Numbered from the stretch's first letter, positions 36,782-46,213 are shown. The stretch is 64,000 nt of DNA from Hydrococcus rivularis NIES-593 (GCF_001904635.1 NZ_MRCB01000011.1:1-64000), one strand, 5' to 3'. Notes: a model not told the origin generated them from the letters alone. Program-made: numbers and translations.

Positions 36782-38080
36782 CTACAACACTCTGAGAATG
36801 CTAGGAATGGTTTTAATTGCCTCCAAACAGCCAATTTCTTGCAATGCCTGACGGAAGTTCCCCTCGCGAACGTCGTGAGTCACGACGACAATTTCTGCTA
36901 ACTCGCCTTGGAAACCGATTTGAACCACTGACTCCAAGCTGACTTGATGGTTGCCAAAACAGGTTCCTAAATGACCGATTACCCCAGGAATATCCCGGCA
37001 TAGGAAACGGGCATAAAAACGAGTTTCTAACTCTTCAATGGGGGTAATGGTGCAATAGTGTTGGTGGGTACAGGTTAATAGGGGATCGAGGAATTGGGTT
37101 TTGCCACTACTTTTGAGGATGCCGACAATGTTCATAATATCGGATACGACGGCACTCGCAGTAGGACCGGCTCCCGCACCGGGACCGAAAAACATCACTT
37201 GTCCGAGGGGATCGCCCTCGACGAGAATGGCGTTGAAGACTCCATTAATGCTGGCTAGGGGATGAGTTTTGGGAATGAGGGTAGGATGAACTCGCAATTG
37301 CAAGGTATCGGATTCGTAGCCGCCAGATCCCTTGGCGATCGCCAGTAATTTAATCACAAACCCCAATTTATCAGCATAATTAATATCAACGGCGCTGACT
37401 TGACGGATGCCTTCGCAGTAGACATTTTCTCGTTTAACCCGTCCGCCAAATCCTAGAGAAGCAAGAATGGCGATTTTATCGGCGGCATCTAAGCCATCCA
37501 CATCAGCGGTAGGATCGGCTTCGGCATAGCCTAATTTTTGCGCCTCAGCAAGGACTTCATCAAAATCAGCCCCCGCTGTGGTCATCTGGGTGAGAATGTA
37601 ATTCGTCGTCCCGTTGACAATGCCGATAATGCTAGCGATGCGATTTGCCCCCAGAGATTGCTTGAGGGGTTTGATGACGGGAATGCCGCCGCCAACAGCC
37701 GCTTCTAGTAAGACATAAACGCCTGCCGCGTTAGCGGCACTATAGATTTCATCGCCGTAGCGAGCGATCGCGGCTTTGTTAGCAGTGACGACGTGCTTGC
37801 CGGCGGAGATGGCTTTGAGAATCAGCGATCGCGCAGGTTCTAATCCTCCGAGCAATTCCACGACGATATCGATTTCGGGATCGGTAACGATTGCCTCTAA
37901 ATCCGTCGTCATTGCTTGGGGGGGCAATTGTATGCCTCTCGGTTTATCGAGCGATCGCACCCCTACCCGATGAATTGCTATCTCTTTGAGCAGGGAATGC
38001 CGCCCAGCAGGATTGAGGATGATTTCTGCCGTTCCCGTTCCTACCGTTCCTAATCCCAGCAAACCTATCTTAAAAGCCAC
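36782..38080 (-). CDS. hom: Homoserine dehydrogenase
   Basis: Reduces aspartate semialdehyde to homoserine on the way to threonine and methionine. 432 residues: NAD(P)-binding FKIGLLGLGTVGTGTAEIIL, then LLEAAVGGGIPVIKPLK, NGTTNYILTQMT, and EADPTADVDGLDAADKIAIL with the catalytic Lys. An ACT domain at the end (ARFLCRDIPGVIGHLGTCF) binds the feedback inhibitor threonine. I choose the GTG at 38080, preceded by GAGG; it gives the conserved start [M]AFKIGLLG. A TTG at 38095 is possible but unlikely. Confidence 0.97.
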   Translation of the reverse strand: MAFKIGLLGLGTVGTGTAEIILNPAGRHSLLKEIAIHRVGVRSLDKPRGIQLPPQAMTTDLEAIVTDPEIDIVVELLGGLEPARSLILKAISAGKHVVTANKAAIARYGDEIYSAANAAGVYVLLEAAVGGGIPVIKPLKQSLGANRIASIIGIVNGTTNYILTQMTTAGADFDEVLAEAQKLGYAEADPTADVDGLDAADKIAILASLGFGGRVKRENVYCEGIRQVSAVDINYADKLGFVIKLLAIAKGSGGYESDTLQLRVHPTLIPKTHPLASINGVFNAILVEGDPLGQVMFFGPGAGAGPTASAVVSDIMNIVGILKSSGKTQFLDPLLTCTHQHYCTITPIEELETRFYARFLCRDIPGVIGHLGTCFGNHQVSLESVVQIGFQGELAEIVVVTHDVREGNFRQALQEIGCLEAIKTIPSILRVL

Positions 38081-38223
38081 TCTTATTATCCTCAATTGCT
38101 AACCCTTATCTAGATTAGCTGCTTTCCTGCACTATCTAAAAAACCTTTCTTGACGCTCCCACCGCTCATTGACCGATTATTGCTGAGTTTTCTCTACAAG
38201 CGCCCCTCCACAGCTAGAGTAAG

Positions 38224-39798
38224 TCAAGATCGCCAATCATCTTCGCTAAGTTCTACTAATTCTTCTTCCCTTTCTGTTTCTAGGGTTTGTGTTATCGGTT
38301 TAACGACTTTCGCGATCGCGTCTTTGACGAATGCTTTAACAAACTCATCCCTACGATTTAATTGAAACTGTCGCTGCACGACTTCAGTGATACCGCCATC
38401 TCCCCAATCTTGATCGTGACGGAAATATTCTACGAAACTTTTCCCGGCAATGCGAGTTAAATAGGCAGCCGTTACACCTTGAATGACTTTGCCAACTAAA
38501 TAAGTGGCGATCTGAAATTGAAGCGCTCTGGCTAATAATTCGACTGCCCCTTTGACTACGCCCAAACTGACCAAAGTTTTGCCTAAAGATAGGGCTAATT
38601 CCTTACCGCGATCGCTATTGAGTTCGCAACCGTAAACGCGACCGATTTCGACGACCATTTGGGCATTGACTGCTGCCGTTGCCAGCATATCGACTACAGG
38701 CAAAGGAGTTACGGCAATAACGCCCGCGCCTATCCATTGATAGCGTTCGATAATTTTATCGGCTTGTTGTCGTCGCTGGCGATCGATAATTTGGCGAGCT
38801 TCTTCACCCAAACGTTGAGATTGCAATAAAATATTATCGGCAATTAAATCTTCTCCTTCTGCTCGCAAAACGGCGGCTAAGCGTTTGATTAAAGGAATAA
38901 TTTCCGGTTCGGGTTCGACAATGGCACCGCTTTCTAATTGAAAAGGCTGAGGATTAGCCGCGATCGCAACCACGTCGGCAGCTTTAATAAAATCTCTTAC
39001 CCTCGCCCTCAACTTGGTTAAAATTATTTCTCGTTCCTCATCGGTATAGAGATCGGTTTTGTTGAAAACGAGCAGCGATCGCTTGCCAATTTCTGCTAAA
39101 GTTTGCAAGGGTTCGTATTCCGACTGCCGCAAGTCATTATCTACCACGAACAACAGCAAATCGGCTTGGGTTGCCAACTGACGCGCCAACTGTTCCCGTT
39201 GCGTCCCGGCAATGCCCGGTTCTAGAATTCCGGGGGTATCGGTAATCAGAATTTCTCGCTCTAAGCCCCGCAATTTGAGGCGATAGGTTTCTCCGACTTG
39301 CGTCGTCCCCATTGTCGCTTCAACGTTGCCCACCATCTGTCCGATAATAGCATTGACTAGGGAAGTTTTTCCCGCCGAACCCGTCCCGAAGACGACGACT
39401 TGCAGTTCTCCTCGCGCCAAATTTGCCTCGATTTCGCGAGAACGGCTCAATAGTGCCTGCTGCGCTACCCTATCCTGCACTTGTTTGACTTGTTTTCTGA
39501 GTGCTTTGAGGGCTTCCTCTGCCGCTTCGGTTTTTTGTTCGGGCAGTTTGGTGACTAGGCGGCGCTGCTGTGCCTTTTGGCGAGACTTTTTAGCCGGATA
39601 GAGTTGAAAGTAATAAACAAAAGCAGCAATTAATAGCCCCAACAACGCGACGAGTAATAACAGTAACAAATTGGCCAGCAAAGGAGCCGTCCAGCTAATA
39701 GTCAGGTAAAGCCGATAAATCGAATGGACTAACCAGATCATTAGTCCGAAGATGACGCTCAGACCGAGAATCCAAATCAGCAGGCGGGAGAGGGGCAT
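38224..39798 (-). CDS. Membrane GTPase with DUF697-like C-terminus
   Basis: 524 residues. Two N-terminal transmembrane helices (about 5-30 and 38-65), a coiled linker, then an Era-like GTPase: G1 GTGSAGKTSLVNAIIG, G2-type TTQVGETY, G3 DTPGILEPG and G4 FNKTDLY. The C-terminal ~180 residues have the DUF697 pattern (VIAVTPLPVVDMLATAAVNA and ..LAGKSFVEYFR). Conserved in cyanobacteria and plastids; thought to be associated with inner or thylakoid membranes, exact role unknown. Convergent-free location, ATG at 39798. Confidence 0.9.
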   Translation of the reverse strand: MPLSRLLIWILGLSVIFGLMIWLVHSIYRLYLTISWTAPLLANLLLLLLVALLGLLIAAFVYYFQLYPAKKSRQKAQQRRLVTKLPEQKTEAAEEALKALRKQVKQVQDRVAQQALLSRSREIEANLARGELQVVVFGTGSAGKTSLVNAIIGQMVGNVEATMGTTQVGETYRLKLRGLEREILITDTPGILEPGIAGTQREQLARQLATQADLLLFVVDNDLRQSEYEPLQTLAEIGKRSLLVFNKTDLYTDEEREIILTKLRARVRDFIKAADVVAIAANPQPFQLESGAIVEPEPEIIPLIKRLAAVLRAEGEDLIADNILLQSQRLGEEARQIIDRQRRQQADKIIERYQWIGAGVIAVTPLPVVDMLATAAVNAQMVVEIGRVYGCELNSDRGKELALSLGKTLVSLGVVKGAVELLARALQFQIATYLVGKVIQGVTAAYLTRIAGKSFVEYFRHDQDWGDGGITEVVQRQFQLNRRDEFVKAFVKDAIAKVVKPITQTLETEREEELVELSEDDWRS

Positions 39799-40133
39799 GT
39801 ATCGTCGTTGCGATGGGATATTTCGAGATGGCTAACTAGAGCGAAAATCATAGCTTAGCGCTCCAACTATAGCCTAGCTTAGAGAAAGCTAACCCAGTTT
39901 TTTCAGGAATCTTCCCCATGGAAGTTGTATTAAATTCAGGACAAACTGGACAATCGTTCCAGATTGGTAAAAAAAACACGACTTATCTTGCTTTAGTCGA
40001 TTATGGGTCAAAATCATTGGTTAAACTGGCGATTGCCAGCCAATTATTTCTGCTGGCGATCGCTAACCGTTGACTCTCGATTAAAGTTAGATTAGTCTAT
40101 CCAGAGTAACCTAGCCAAGGTGAGGTAAAGAGA
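39799..40133. other. Divergent promoter spacer
   Basis: 335 bp between the divergent GTPase and PEP-CTERM genes. It contains an inverted pair around 40027-40060 (CTGGCGATTGCCAGC / GCTGGCGATCGC). Nothing coding was seen. GGTGAGGTAAAGAGA before 40134 is the ribosome site of the PEP-CTERM gene. Confidence 0.5.
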
Positions 40134-40823
40134 ATGGAAACAAAATTGCTCAAAGCTGCTTTAGTGGCTCCGCTAGCCGCAGCCGGACTAGCGCTATCTG
40201 TTAATTCTGCCGAAGCTGCTACTTTTAGCACCGATCTAGGTGGCTTCGATCTCGGCGGTGGAGTCAATGTTACTGGTAGTCTTGGTGCGGATGGAAAAGC
40301 GGGTACTGAAGACGACAATGTTACGTTTAGTTTTAATCAAACTCGCGTTCTGACAGGCAGAGGAATTTATTCCGGGCTTAGCGGCACTGAGGCTACGATT
40401 AAGGATCTGACCCTGGCGCCAGCGCCTCTCAACCCTCAAGGGACTGTTTTACCGTTGGACGATTTCGTATCTTTAGCCAACGGAGAGACTTTTACGCTAG
40501 CTTCCATCAATGCGCCTGAATTTGTAGCACGTCCAACCCCTGGCGGTCAGCCAACTACATTCGTTCAGTACTCTTTTGATGGCGTGTTTAAGGGTAGCTC
40601 GGGAACAACCTTGATCGGAAGAGGAATTTTTACTTCTCAATTTACTGGCACGGTAGACGATCTTCCCGGACTCCTTGCTAATGGCGGTCTTCAGACTAGC
40701 TACTCCGCATCTTTTGCCGCCGTTCCCGAACCCCTAACCATCGCTGGTGCAGGGATGGCAGTAGGATTTGGCGCATTTTTCCGTAGAAAAACCCAAGGAA
40801 AAGCTAAGGCAAAGAAAGACTAA
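40134..40823 (+). CDS. PEP-CTERM sorting domain protein
   Basis: Exported surface protein of 229 residues. Signal peptide METKLLKAALVAPLAAAGLA with cleavage after NSAEA. A beta-rich, Gly/Thr-rich middle with no recognised domain (RVLTGRGIYSGLSG, GRGIFTSQFTGTVDDLPG) follows. The C-terminus is a classical sorting tail: VPEPLTIAGAGMAVGFGAFF then RRKTQGKAKAKKD. Exosortase recognises the PEP motif and removes the tail, linking the protein to the extracellular matrix; the exosortase itself is not in the window. Strong ribosome site and a terminator hairpin right after the gene. Confidence 0.93.
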   Translation: METKLLKAALVAPLAAAGLALSVNSAEAATFSTDLGGFDLGGGVNVTGSLGADGKAGTEDDNVTFSFNQTRVLTGRGIYSGLSGTEATIKDLTLAPAPLNPQGTVLPLDDFVSLANGETFTLASINAPEFVARPTPGGQPTTFVQYSFDGVFKGSSGTTLIGRGIFTSQFTGTVDDLPGLLANGGLQTSYSASFAAVPEPLTIAGAGMAVGFGAFFRRKTQGKAKAKKD

Positions 40824-40847
40824 CTAGGTTGTAGCTAGAAATTTTCG

Positions 40848-40873
40848 GGCGTTGCTAGATCGGCAACGCCTTT
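40848..40873 (+). terminator. Terminator after the PEP-CTERM gene
   Basis: GGCGTTGC (40848-40855) pairs perfectly with GCAACGCC (40863-40870), then TTT. It can serve both convergent genes. Confidence 0.75.
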
Positions 40874-40891
40874 ACTTTGACCGATCGATGG

Positions 40892-42835
40892 TTAAATTTT
40901 CAACAGTCCTTCAGGATTGACCGAAAAGATCGTTCTTCTGTGTACCCCTTCTCGCTGAAGAATTTCATTAGCCGCAAGCAAACCGCTACTAACGGCTCTC
41001 TCCATTAATCCGCAGGGAAAAGGCATTTTTACCCAATCTCCGGCAAGCATTAAATTGGGAATTTCGGTGCTGGTTTGGGGGCGATCGCAGTAGCTATTGG
41101 GCGGATAGCCAGAAAAATTCTTCTGATTGACCAATTCTCGATGGAGAACGGTTGCTTGTGCGAGTTCTGGCACAATTTCGTACAATTCCTGCTCGAAGGT
41201 TTCTAACAGGACTTCTTGAGTGGGAAAGTCTTTTTCTTTGTAACAGTAAGCATGTAACTCGACTACGCTGCCGCCAGTACGCTTTGCCCAGTCGATAAAT
41301 TGCTCCTGAATGCGGTGATAGAGGGTGATACTGTCGGTAAGTTGGTAACCGGAAAGGGAGGTAAAGTTGCTGTGTTCCCAATCAAAATCGCGATCGAACC
41401 AGAAACGACCTATGGCAAAGGGATCGGCGATCGCTAATTTTTCTACCCGCGCTTTAACCGTTGAATTGACCTCGCCCGTCATTAGTCCAAATAAGTGCTG
41501 TACCCCAGGAACGTCTGTGGCGATAACGTAATAATCTGCCTGAATTTTGTCTCCAATTGGAGACAAAATTGGCGACGCAGCGACTAACTGCACCGACTCG
41601 CCTTGCCGTTGAAGGATATTAAAACGCGGTAAGTCTCGTTTGGCAGGACCTCGCACTACTTTTCCTCGCTCGTCATACAACGCGCCGTGGCAGGGACAGA
41701 GAAACTTACCATCGGCTTGTCGCCCTACCGTACAGCCCTGGTGAGTACAAGTGAGAGAAATCGCTTCATCGCTTCCTGGTTTGACGGCAAAAACGCGATC
41801 GCCCGCTCCGTAATATTCTAATCGTTCCTCTTTGAGGAAGGGATTGCGTTCTACCCAAAACGGAACGTCGGTGTAGCTGTTTCCTGTCTGATAGGTTAAA
41901 TAGTCAATTTGTCCATTTTGGCAGTGAATTTCGCTGATGGTTACTTCGGTCATAATCTTGCCGCCGTTGCGCGCGATCGCACGAGCAATGGGTTGTACTA
42001 AACTCGTTCCCATATCGTCTCTAGTGCCGTTAAAAGCCAAACCTTCGGGATTGCCAAAAAAGTAGAAGTGGAAAAACTGCAATAATTCTCCCGTACTCAA
42101 TACATCGGGCGCGTTGAGGCTCGATTTGGCGAAGGGAAGAAAATAGAGATCGTACAATCCTTGAGGAAAGCCTCCCCGTGCCCAGTCAGTTACGGAAATA
42201 CTATCGAGGCGGTTGAAGCTTTTGGGAATTTGGAACCCTGTAATCGCGCGAAACACCTGCCAGTGAGAGGGTTTGGTTAGGTTAATTCCCCAGCGAAATC
42301 GATTGGGAGAGGAAATCGCCAAGTCAACGATATTCCAAGGAAAAGCCGAGTGACTGGGACGAAAAATTTCGGGAGCGTATTGCCCCTGACGAAACACTAG
42401 GGAATAAAATTCTAACGATTTAAAATTGTCGCTAATTTCTAGTTCTTGAACTAGGCTATTAAGGTTGTAGTACTGCGGGAAAAAGCCATGAAAGCCATGT
42501 TCCATCATAAACTCTTCTTCCCCTACTTTAATTTTCCAACTGGCGATTTTACCACCCAAATTGGGCGATCGCTCCAACAAGGTAACGGCAAAGCCTCGCT
42601 GACTCAGTTCGTAGGCACAAGCTAGTCCCGCTAACCCTGCTCCAACGACAACAACGGTTTTTTGGCAATCGAGTCGGTACGGTAGCGCCAAACTATCTTG
42701 AATAAATACCGACGGCTGGGGTTTCCAAAAGCGAGAATATCCTACCAGTCCTCCAACAGTGCCAACGCCGAGCAGTTTTAGGGCAGTTCGTCGAGAAATC
42801 GATGGGAGAGAAGAAGATCGTGATAGCTGATTCAT
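40892..42835 (-). CDS. Tat-exported FAD oxidoreductase (CrtU/CruE-like) with embedded Rieske domain
   Basis: 647 residues. A twin-arginine signal (SISRRTALKLLGVGTVGGL, residues 12-30) suggests thylakoid-lumen or periplasmic location. The FAD site follows (VVVVGAGLAGLACAYELSQR, 61-80; LLERSPNLGGKIASW). A complete disulfide-type Rieske centre is inserted at about 330-415: CTHQGC (363-368) and CPCHG (380-384). The flavin domain resumes after it and ends with IPNLMLAGDWVKMPFPCGLM. The flavin part resembles carotenoid desaturases of the CrtU/CruE type (HGFHGFFPQYYN, DDMGTSLVQPIARA). Likely an aromatic-ring or carotenoid-type desaturase drawing electrons through its own Rieske cluster; substrate inferred only. 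Confidence 0.75.
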   Translation of the reverse strand: MNQLSRSSSLPSISRRTALKLLGVGTVGGLVGYSRFWKPQPSVFIQDSLALPYRLDCQKTVVVVGAGLAGLACAYELSQRGFAVTLLERSPNLGGKIASWKIKVGEEEFMMEHGFHGFFPQYYNLNSLVQELEISDNFKSLEFYSLVFRQGQYAPEIFRPSHSAFPWNIVDLAISSPNRFRWGINLTKPSHWQVFRAITGFQIPKSFNRLDSISVTDWARGGFPQGLYDLYFLPFAKSSLNAPDVLSTGELLQFFHFYFFGNPEGLAFNGTRDDMGTSLVQPIARAIARNGGKIMTEVTISEIHCQNGQIDYLTYQTGNSYTDVPFWVERNPFLKEERLEYYGAGDRVFAVKPGSDEAISLTCTHQGCTVGRQADGKFLCPCHGALYDERGKVVRGPAKRDLPRFNILQRQGESVQLVAASPILSPIGDKIQADYYVIATDVPGVQHLFGLMTGEVNSTVKARVEKLAIADPFAIGRFWFDRDFDWEHSNFTSLSGYQLTDSITLYHRIQEQFIDWAKRTGGSVVELHAYCYKEKDFPTQEVLLETFEQELYEIVPELAQATVLHRELVNQKNFSGYPPNSYCDRPQTSTEIPNLMLAGDWVKMPFPCGLMERAVSSGLLAANEILQREGVHRRTIFSVNPEGLLKI

Positions 42836-42900
42836 GAACTCCTCAGACTCGTTTACGGGTTTAATTGTGTTATCGATCGAATTATTGTTAATAAATGTAA

Positions 42901-43705
42901 TACCAATTTAAATAGCTTCTAGAGCAGATAGAGCATCGAGGATAAAGTCATATCCAGTTAAGGAAGCAATCACTTCAGACGTTAAATTATTGAGCAATCG
43001 ATCGAGCTTGGTCTGTAGCTGCTCCAAGGCCTTGAACGATGACCATTTGAGGTCTGCTTTAAGATGTTGCCACAGTCGCTCAATCGGGTTGAGTTCCGGT
43101 GAATAAGGCGGTTGGAAAAACAAGATGACGTTCTCTGGAATCTCCAAATCCTTGCTGGTATGGAACCGTCCATTATCAACCTGGAGAATGTTGAGACTGT
43201 CCGGGAACTGTTGGGAAAATTCATCCAGGAACCGCTGATAGCAGTCGCTATCGACATGCGAAAACTGCAAGAACAATGCGTTTCCCGTTGCAGGTTCAAC
43301 AGCTCCATAAAGCCAAAATGCTTGGAATAGCCACTGCCATTCTCCAATCGGCTTCACCCCGCAAGCCGTAATCACTTTGCCCATTATGGTTCTCAATCCA
43401 AATCGACTCTCATCTTGAGCAAAAAAACGAATCGGTCGGGGGTCGCTTTGGGTTTGGCACTCAAATTGACTTAACAGTTCGAGGTCGTCAGCAAGGTTTG
43501 CTTAAATGCCTCGCGCTTGGCGGGGTCTTGCTTCCGAACGGCGCACCCGTGTCCTCCTCTTTTGGCGTTTTCGCTTGACGTAATCGAACGGCTAACTCGT
43601 CCGCACTTTCTTTCACTTCGATTGAAGTCATCCCAACCATGAGAAGCACCAGCAACGTTGCTTCTCAGTTTAAGTCATCCGCTACTTCTTCAGTTTAAAT
43701 TGGTA
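42901..43705 (-). mobile_element. Degenerate IS630-family element
   Basis: Perfect 12-bp terminal inverted repeats: TACCAATTTAAA at 42901-42912 and TTTAAATTGGTA at 43694-43705, with TA at each edge as expected for IS630 target duplication. Inside, minus strand, lies the transposase relic. At 805 bp it is shorter than an intact element (about 1.1 kb), so internal sequence has been lost. Confidence 0.88.
42908..43647 (-). pseudogene. IS630 transposase pseudogene
   Basis: The N-terminal HTH part begins at the ATG at 43647 with MTSIEVKESADELAVRLRQA and KTPKEE, then jumps to KQDPAKREAFKQTL, so the rest of the HTH and linker are deleted. A one-base shift follows near 43500. The DDE domain then reads ADDLELLSQFECQTQSDPRP, AQDESRFGLRTIMGK (first Asp), LQVDNGRFHTSK (second) and PPYSPELNPIERLWQHLK (Glu). 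The catalytic triad survives but the protein cannot be made intact. The longest open piece is 42908-43396. Confidence 0.9.
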
Positions 43706-44099
43706 TCAGTTCGACGAGAAAAATTGGAGCAAAGAAGAAGCTGAGACCTATGCTGGAACTAGCACCTCTTGAAGTCTCAGCTATGAACTTAAAATCTCGT
43801 CTCGATCTTACCGAAATATTTTGTGAGGTAGATGATTTCTATCAAAGCTTTGAAAAACACTAAGGAACTAGCCCACGTTATTTCAAAAATACGTTGTTCT
43901 TTCTCGCTCCCGATAAAACTAAAGTAGTTCGCACCGTTATGGAGAACTGTCGGACGCTGAAGTTCGAGCGTTAGGCATTCGAGTACGAATAGAGTACCAC
44001 TATTGTCTTAATCAGGGAGCTAGCTAAACGTTTTCGAGTTGCAAAAAGCTTTATTCAAAAGATTTGAGCTAGTGACTCATCACCATGTTTATTTGAAAA
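43706..44099 (+). other. IS graveyard: fragments of further transposases
   Basis: No intact gene. Plus-strand 43783-43863 reads MNLKSRLDLTEIFCEVDDFY and QSFEKH before a stop, like the N-terminus of IS982-family transposases. Around 44016-44069 the plus strand reads LAKRFRVAKSFIQKI before a stop, like the HTH of an IS630-type orfA. Both are short and degenerate. This marks a hotspot for insertion next to the recombinase gene. Confidence 0.55.
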
Positions 44100-44498
44100 T
44101 CACTCTAGAAATCGGTAAAAAAGCAGTGGAGCAATGGCAATCCAGATGAGGACTACTATCCAGACTCGTCCTGCCAAGATGTTGTAGTCGCCAAGAAGCT
44201 GATTCCATGAATGTCCCACCACGTAACGACCAAAGATGAATTCAAAGGTAACAGTAAGCCCAAGCCAAATTAATCCAACTGCGATCGCTTGTTTGGGCGA
44301 CTCAATCCCCCAAAGAGACATAAGTCCCCAGATATAAAGACCGAACAATAAAACGCCAGTAGCAGTCGAAATCTGATGGGCGCGTAACTCACTGACATAC
44401 CTCCCGTAAGTCGCCTCTCGAATCATGGCATTGATGATGGCTAGCACCACCATAGGAATCCATGCCAGAATATATCGCCAGAGTGAAAGGGATAACAT
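44100..44498 (-). CDS. Small polytopic membrane protein
   Basis: About 132 residues with four hydrophobic segments (WRYILAWIPMVVLAIINAM; TGVLLFGLYIWGLMSLWG; IAVGLIWLGLTVTFEFIFG; WIVVLIWIAIAPLLFYRF). Polar motifs lie between them: REATYGRYVSELRAHQIST and GRYVVGHSWNQLLGDYNIL. The family is familiar as conserved hypothetical but I cannot name a function. ATG at 44498 gives a start within the first helix; an ATG at 44528 adds ten residues. Stands between IS debris and the recombinase. Confidence 0.65.
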   Translation of the reverse strand: MLSLSLWRYILAWIPMVVLAIINAMIREATYGRYVSELRAHQISTATGVLLFGLYIWGLMSLWGIESPKQAIAVGLIWLGLTVTFEFIFGRYVVGHSWNQLLGDYNILAGRVWIVVLIWIAIAPLLFYRFLE

Positions 44499-44670
44499 CG
44501 TATGCCGCTCGCCGAATATAGCTAGCATCTTTTTTATGGATATTTATACAGTACTATTATCGGTTATTTTCAGAACTCGTTTGGAACGACTTGGGCGATC
44601 GCTCCATCATTATTTATTGCTTGCGCTCGGTAATTGAGCATTAATAGTATGTGTGTCGAAAAAGTTTAGA

Positions 44671-45639
44671 ATGAATGACTCTCTAAAACTAGCTTCTACT
44701 CTTCCTTCTCTAGCATCTCTCGTCGAACGAGATATCCTTCAAGAACTCCTAGCAGATAAAAAATCCCCCAATACTCGCCGCACCTACGCTAAAAGCCTGC
44801 GCGACTTTTTCCAAACGATTACAGGAGACCAAACAAGAGAACCGACAATCGATCTCGTTCAAGAATTTTTAAGCCTAGATCGATTCAGTGCCATTTCCCT
44901 GGTGCTGAAATACAAAGGGATGCTCGTCAATAAAGGGTTATCGCCAGCTACAATTAACGTGCGACTCTGCGCGATCGCAAGTTTAGTAAACTACGCTCGC
45001 AAAATCGGAAAATGCGACTTCAGTTTGGAGGATGTAGAAGGACTGAAGGTGCAAAATTATCGAGATACGACGGGAATCGAACCAGAGAGTTTTAAAACAA
45101 TGATTTCGCTTCCCGATACCAATACCCTCAAAGGAAAGCGAGATTACGCTATTCTCAGGCTACTTTGGGATAATGCTCTCAGACGCAATGAAATTAGACT
45201 CGCTAATGTGAAAGATTTCGATCCAGATGGGGGAAAACTCTGGATTCAAGGGAAAGGCAACAGTCAAAAAGAAGCCATCGATCTCAGTCCGCAAGCGATC
45301 GCAGCTATCCAAGCTTGGATAGCCGCGAGGGGCAAAGTCAATAATTCCCAACCGTTATTTTGTACTTTAGATAGAGCCACCAATGGACATCGAATGAGCG
45401 GCAATGCTATCTATAAAATCGTCAGAAATACTGCTGCTGCGGCTGGAATCAAAAAGATCGTCAGTCCGCACCGCATTAGACATAGTGCCATTACCGCCGC
45501 TTTGGACGCAACGGGTGGGGATACTCGTAAAGTTCAGAAGTTATCTCGACACGCCGATTTAAATACCCTCACTCGATATGACGATAATCGCCTTCGCCAT
45601 CAAAAAGAAGTGACGACGATTTTAGCTGATTTAATTTAG
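44671..45639 (+). CDS. Tyrosine recombinase / site-specific integrase
   Basis: 322-residue XerC/phage-integrase type. N-terminal SAM-like core-binding domain (about 25-105: SPNTRRTYAKSLRDFFQTIT, LSPATINVRLCAIASLVNYA). Catalytic domain with LLWDNALRRNEIRLANVKDF (Arg I), SPHRIRHSAITAALDATGGD (His-x-x-Arg), LSRHADLNTLTRYDDNR (His and nucleophile Tyr). All catalytic residues are present, so it is probably active. ATG at 44671; GTG at 44653 possible. No attachment site or phage genes are seen nearby, but IS remnants flank it. Confidence 0.92.
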   Translation: MNDSLKLASTLPSLASLVERDILQELLADKKSPNTRRTYAKSLRDFFQTITGDQTREPTIDLVQEFLSLDRFSAISLVLKYKGMLVNKGLSPATINVRLCAIASLVNYARKIGKCDFSLEDVEGLKVQNYRDTTGIEPESFKTMISLPDTNTLKGKRDYAILRLLWDNALRRNEIRLANVKDFDPDGGKLWIQGKGNSQKEAIDLSPQAIAAIQAWIAARGKVNNSQPLFCTLDRATNGHRMSGNAIYKIVRNTAAAAGIKKIVSPHRIRHSAITAALDATGGDTRKVQKLSRHADLNTLTRYDDNRLRHQKEVTTILADLI

Positions 45640-45731
45640 TTAGGATTGCGGCACTTGCTAGAGTGCTAGCATCTGATCATTGTCTGCTTAGTTCGATGCT
45701 CGACGTTCTAACTCTCATTGATTGAAAATCT

Positions 45732-46010
45732 TTAGGATGCAAGTAATTCTTGCGATTTTACGGAGGCGATCGCTTTAGTGCCTTTGGTTGAACTGAGAGA
45801 AACTGTCTCGGATTGCCCAAGGGCAGCTTTTTCTAACACTTGCACTTCGATATTGACACGGATGAGATAAGAACCCGCTTCATTTCCCACGGCTTGGGCG
45901 ATAATCTCATTGAAATCCGGGCGTTCGCCAGTAATGGGATGTCTGAGGATACATTTATCCCAGTCGTATTGTGCCTGGGGATGGATGCTGAGAACGAAGT
46001 GGTAAGTCAT
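45732..46010 (-). CDS. Conserved hypothetical protein (92 aa)
   Basis: Short soluble protein: TYHFVLSIHPQAQYDWDKCI, LRHPITGERPDFNEIIAQAV and SYLIRVNIEVQVLEKAALGQ. I recall similar sequences only as unnamed cyanobacterial proteins. The ATG at 46010 follows GAGGAT about 7 bases upstream; the ATG at 46025 is less well placed. The last 30 residues are Ser/Thr/Lys-rich and variable in look. No function inferred. Confidence 0.65.
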   Translation of the reverse strand: MTYHFVLSIHPQAQYDWDKCILRHPITGERPDFNEIIAQAVGNEAGSYLIRVNIEVQVLEKAALGQSETVSLSSTKGTKAIASVKSQELLAS

Positions 46011-46108
46011 GGGAAAAATCCTCAATTCGCGATCGATGCTTTTCTTCTCGATTATAGTATATTTGTACCAATTAATCCCGCATTTTCACGAAGTTAGAGG
46101 AAGACGCG

Positions 46109-46130
46109 GTGGGCGAAGAAGTTCGCCCAC
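46109..46130. repeat. Perfect stem-loop between hypothetical gene and aroK
   Basis: GTGGGCGAA-gaag-TTCGCCCAC, followed 10 bp later by a second stem CCGTC...GACGG (46136-46165). It lies upstream of the minus-strand gene at 45732 and downstream of aroK, so it may act as an aroK terminator, but lacks a T run on that strand. Confidence 0.55.
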
Positions 46131-46213
46131 TCAAACCGTCCGTTGAGGCTTCGCCGTGAGACGGCGGAGTATCTCTAACCGATAATTACACGAGGTCAAA
46201 GCATGCCTTATCC

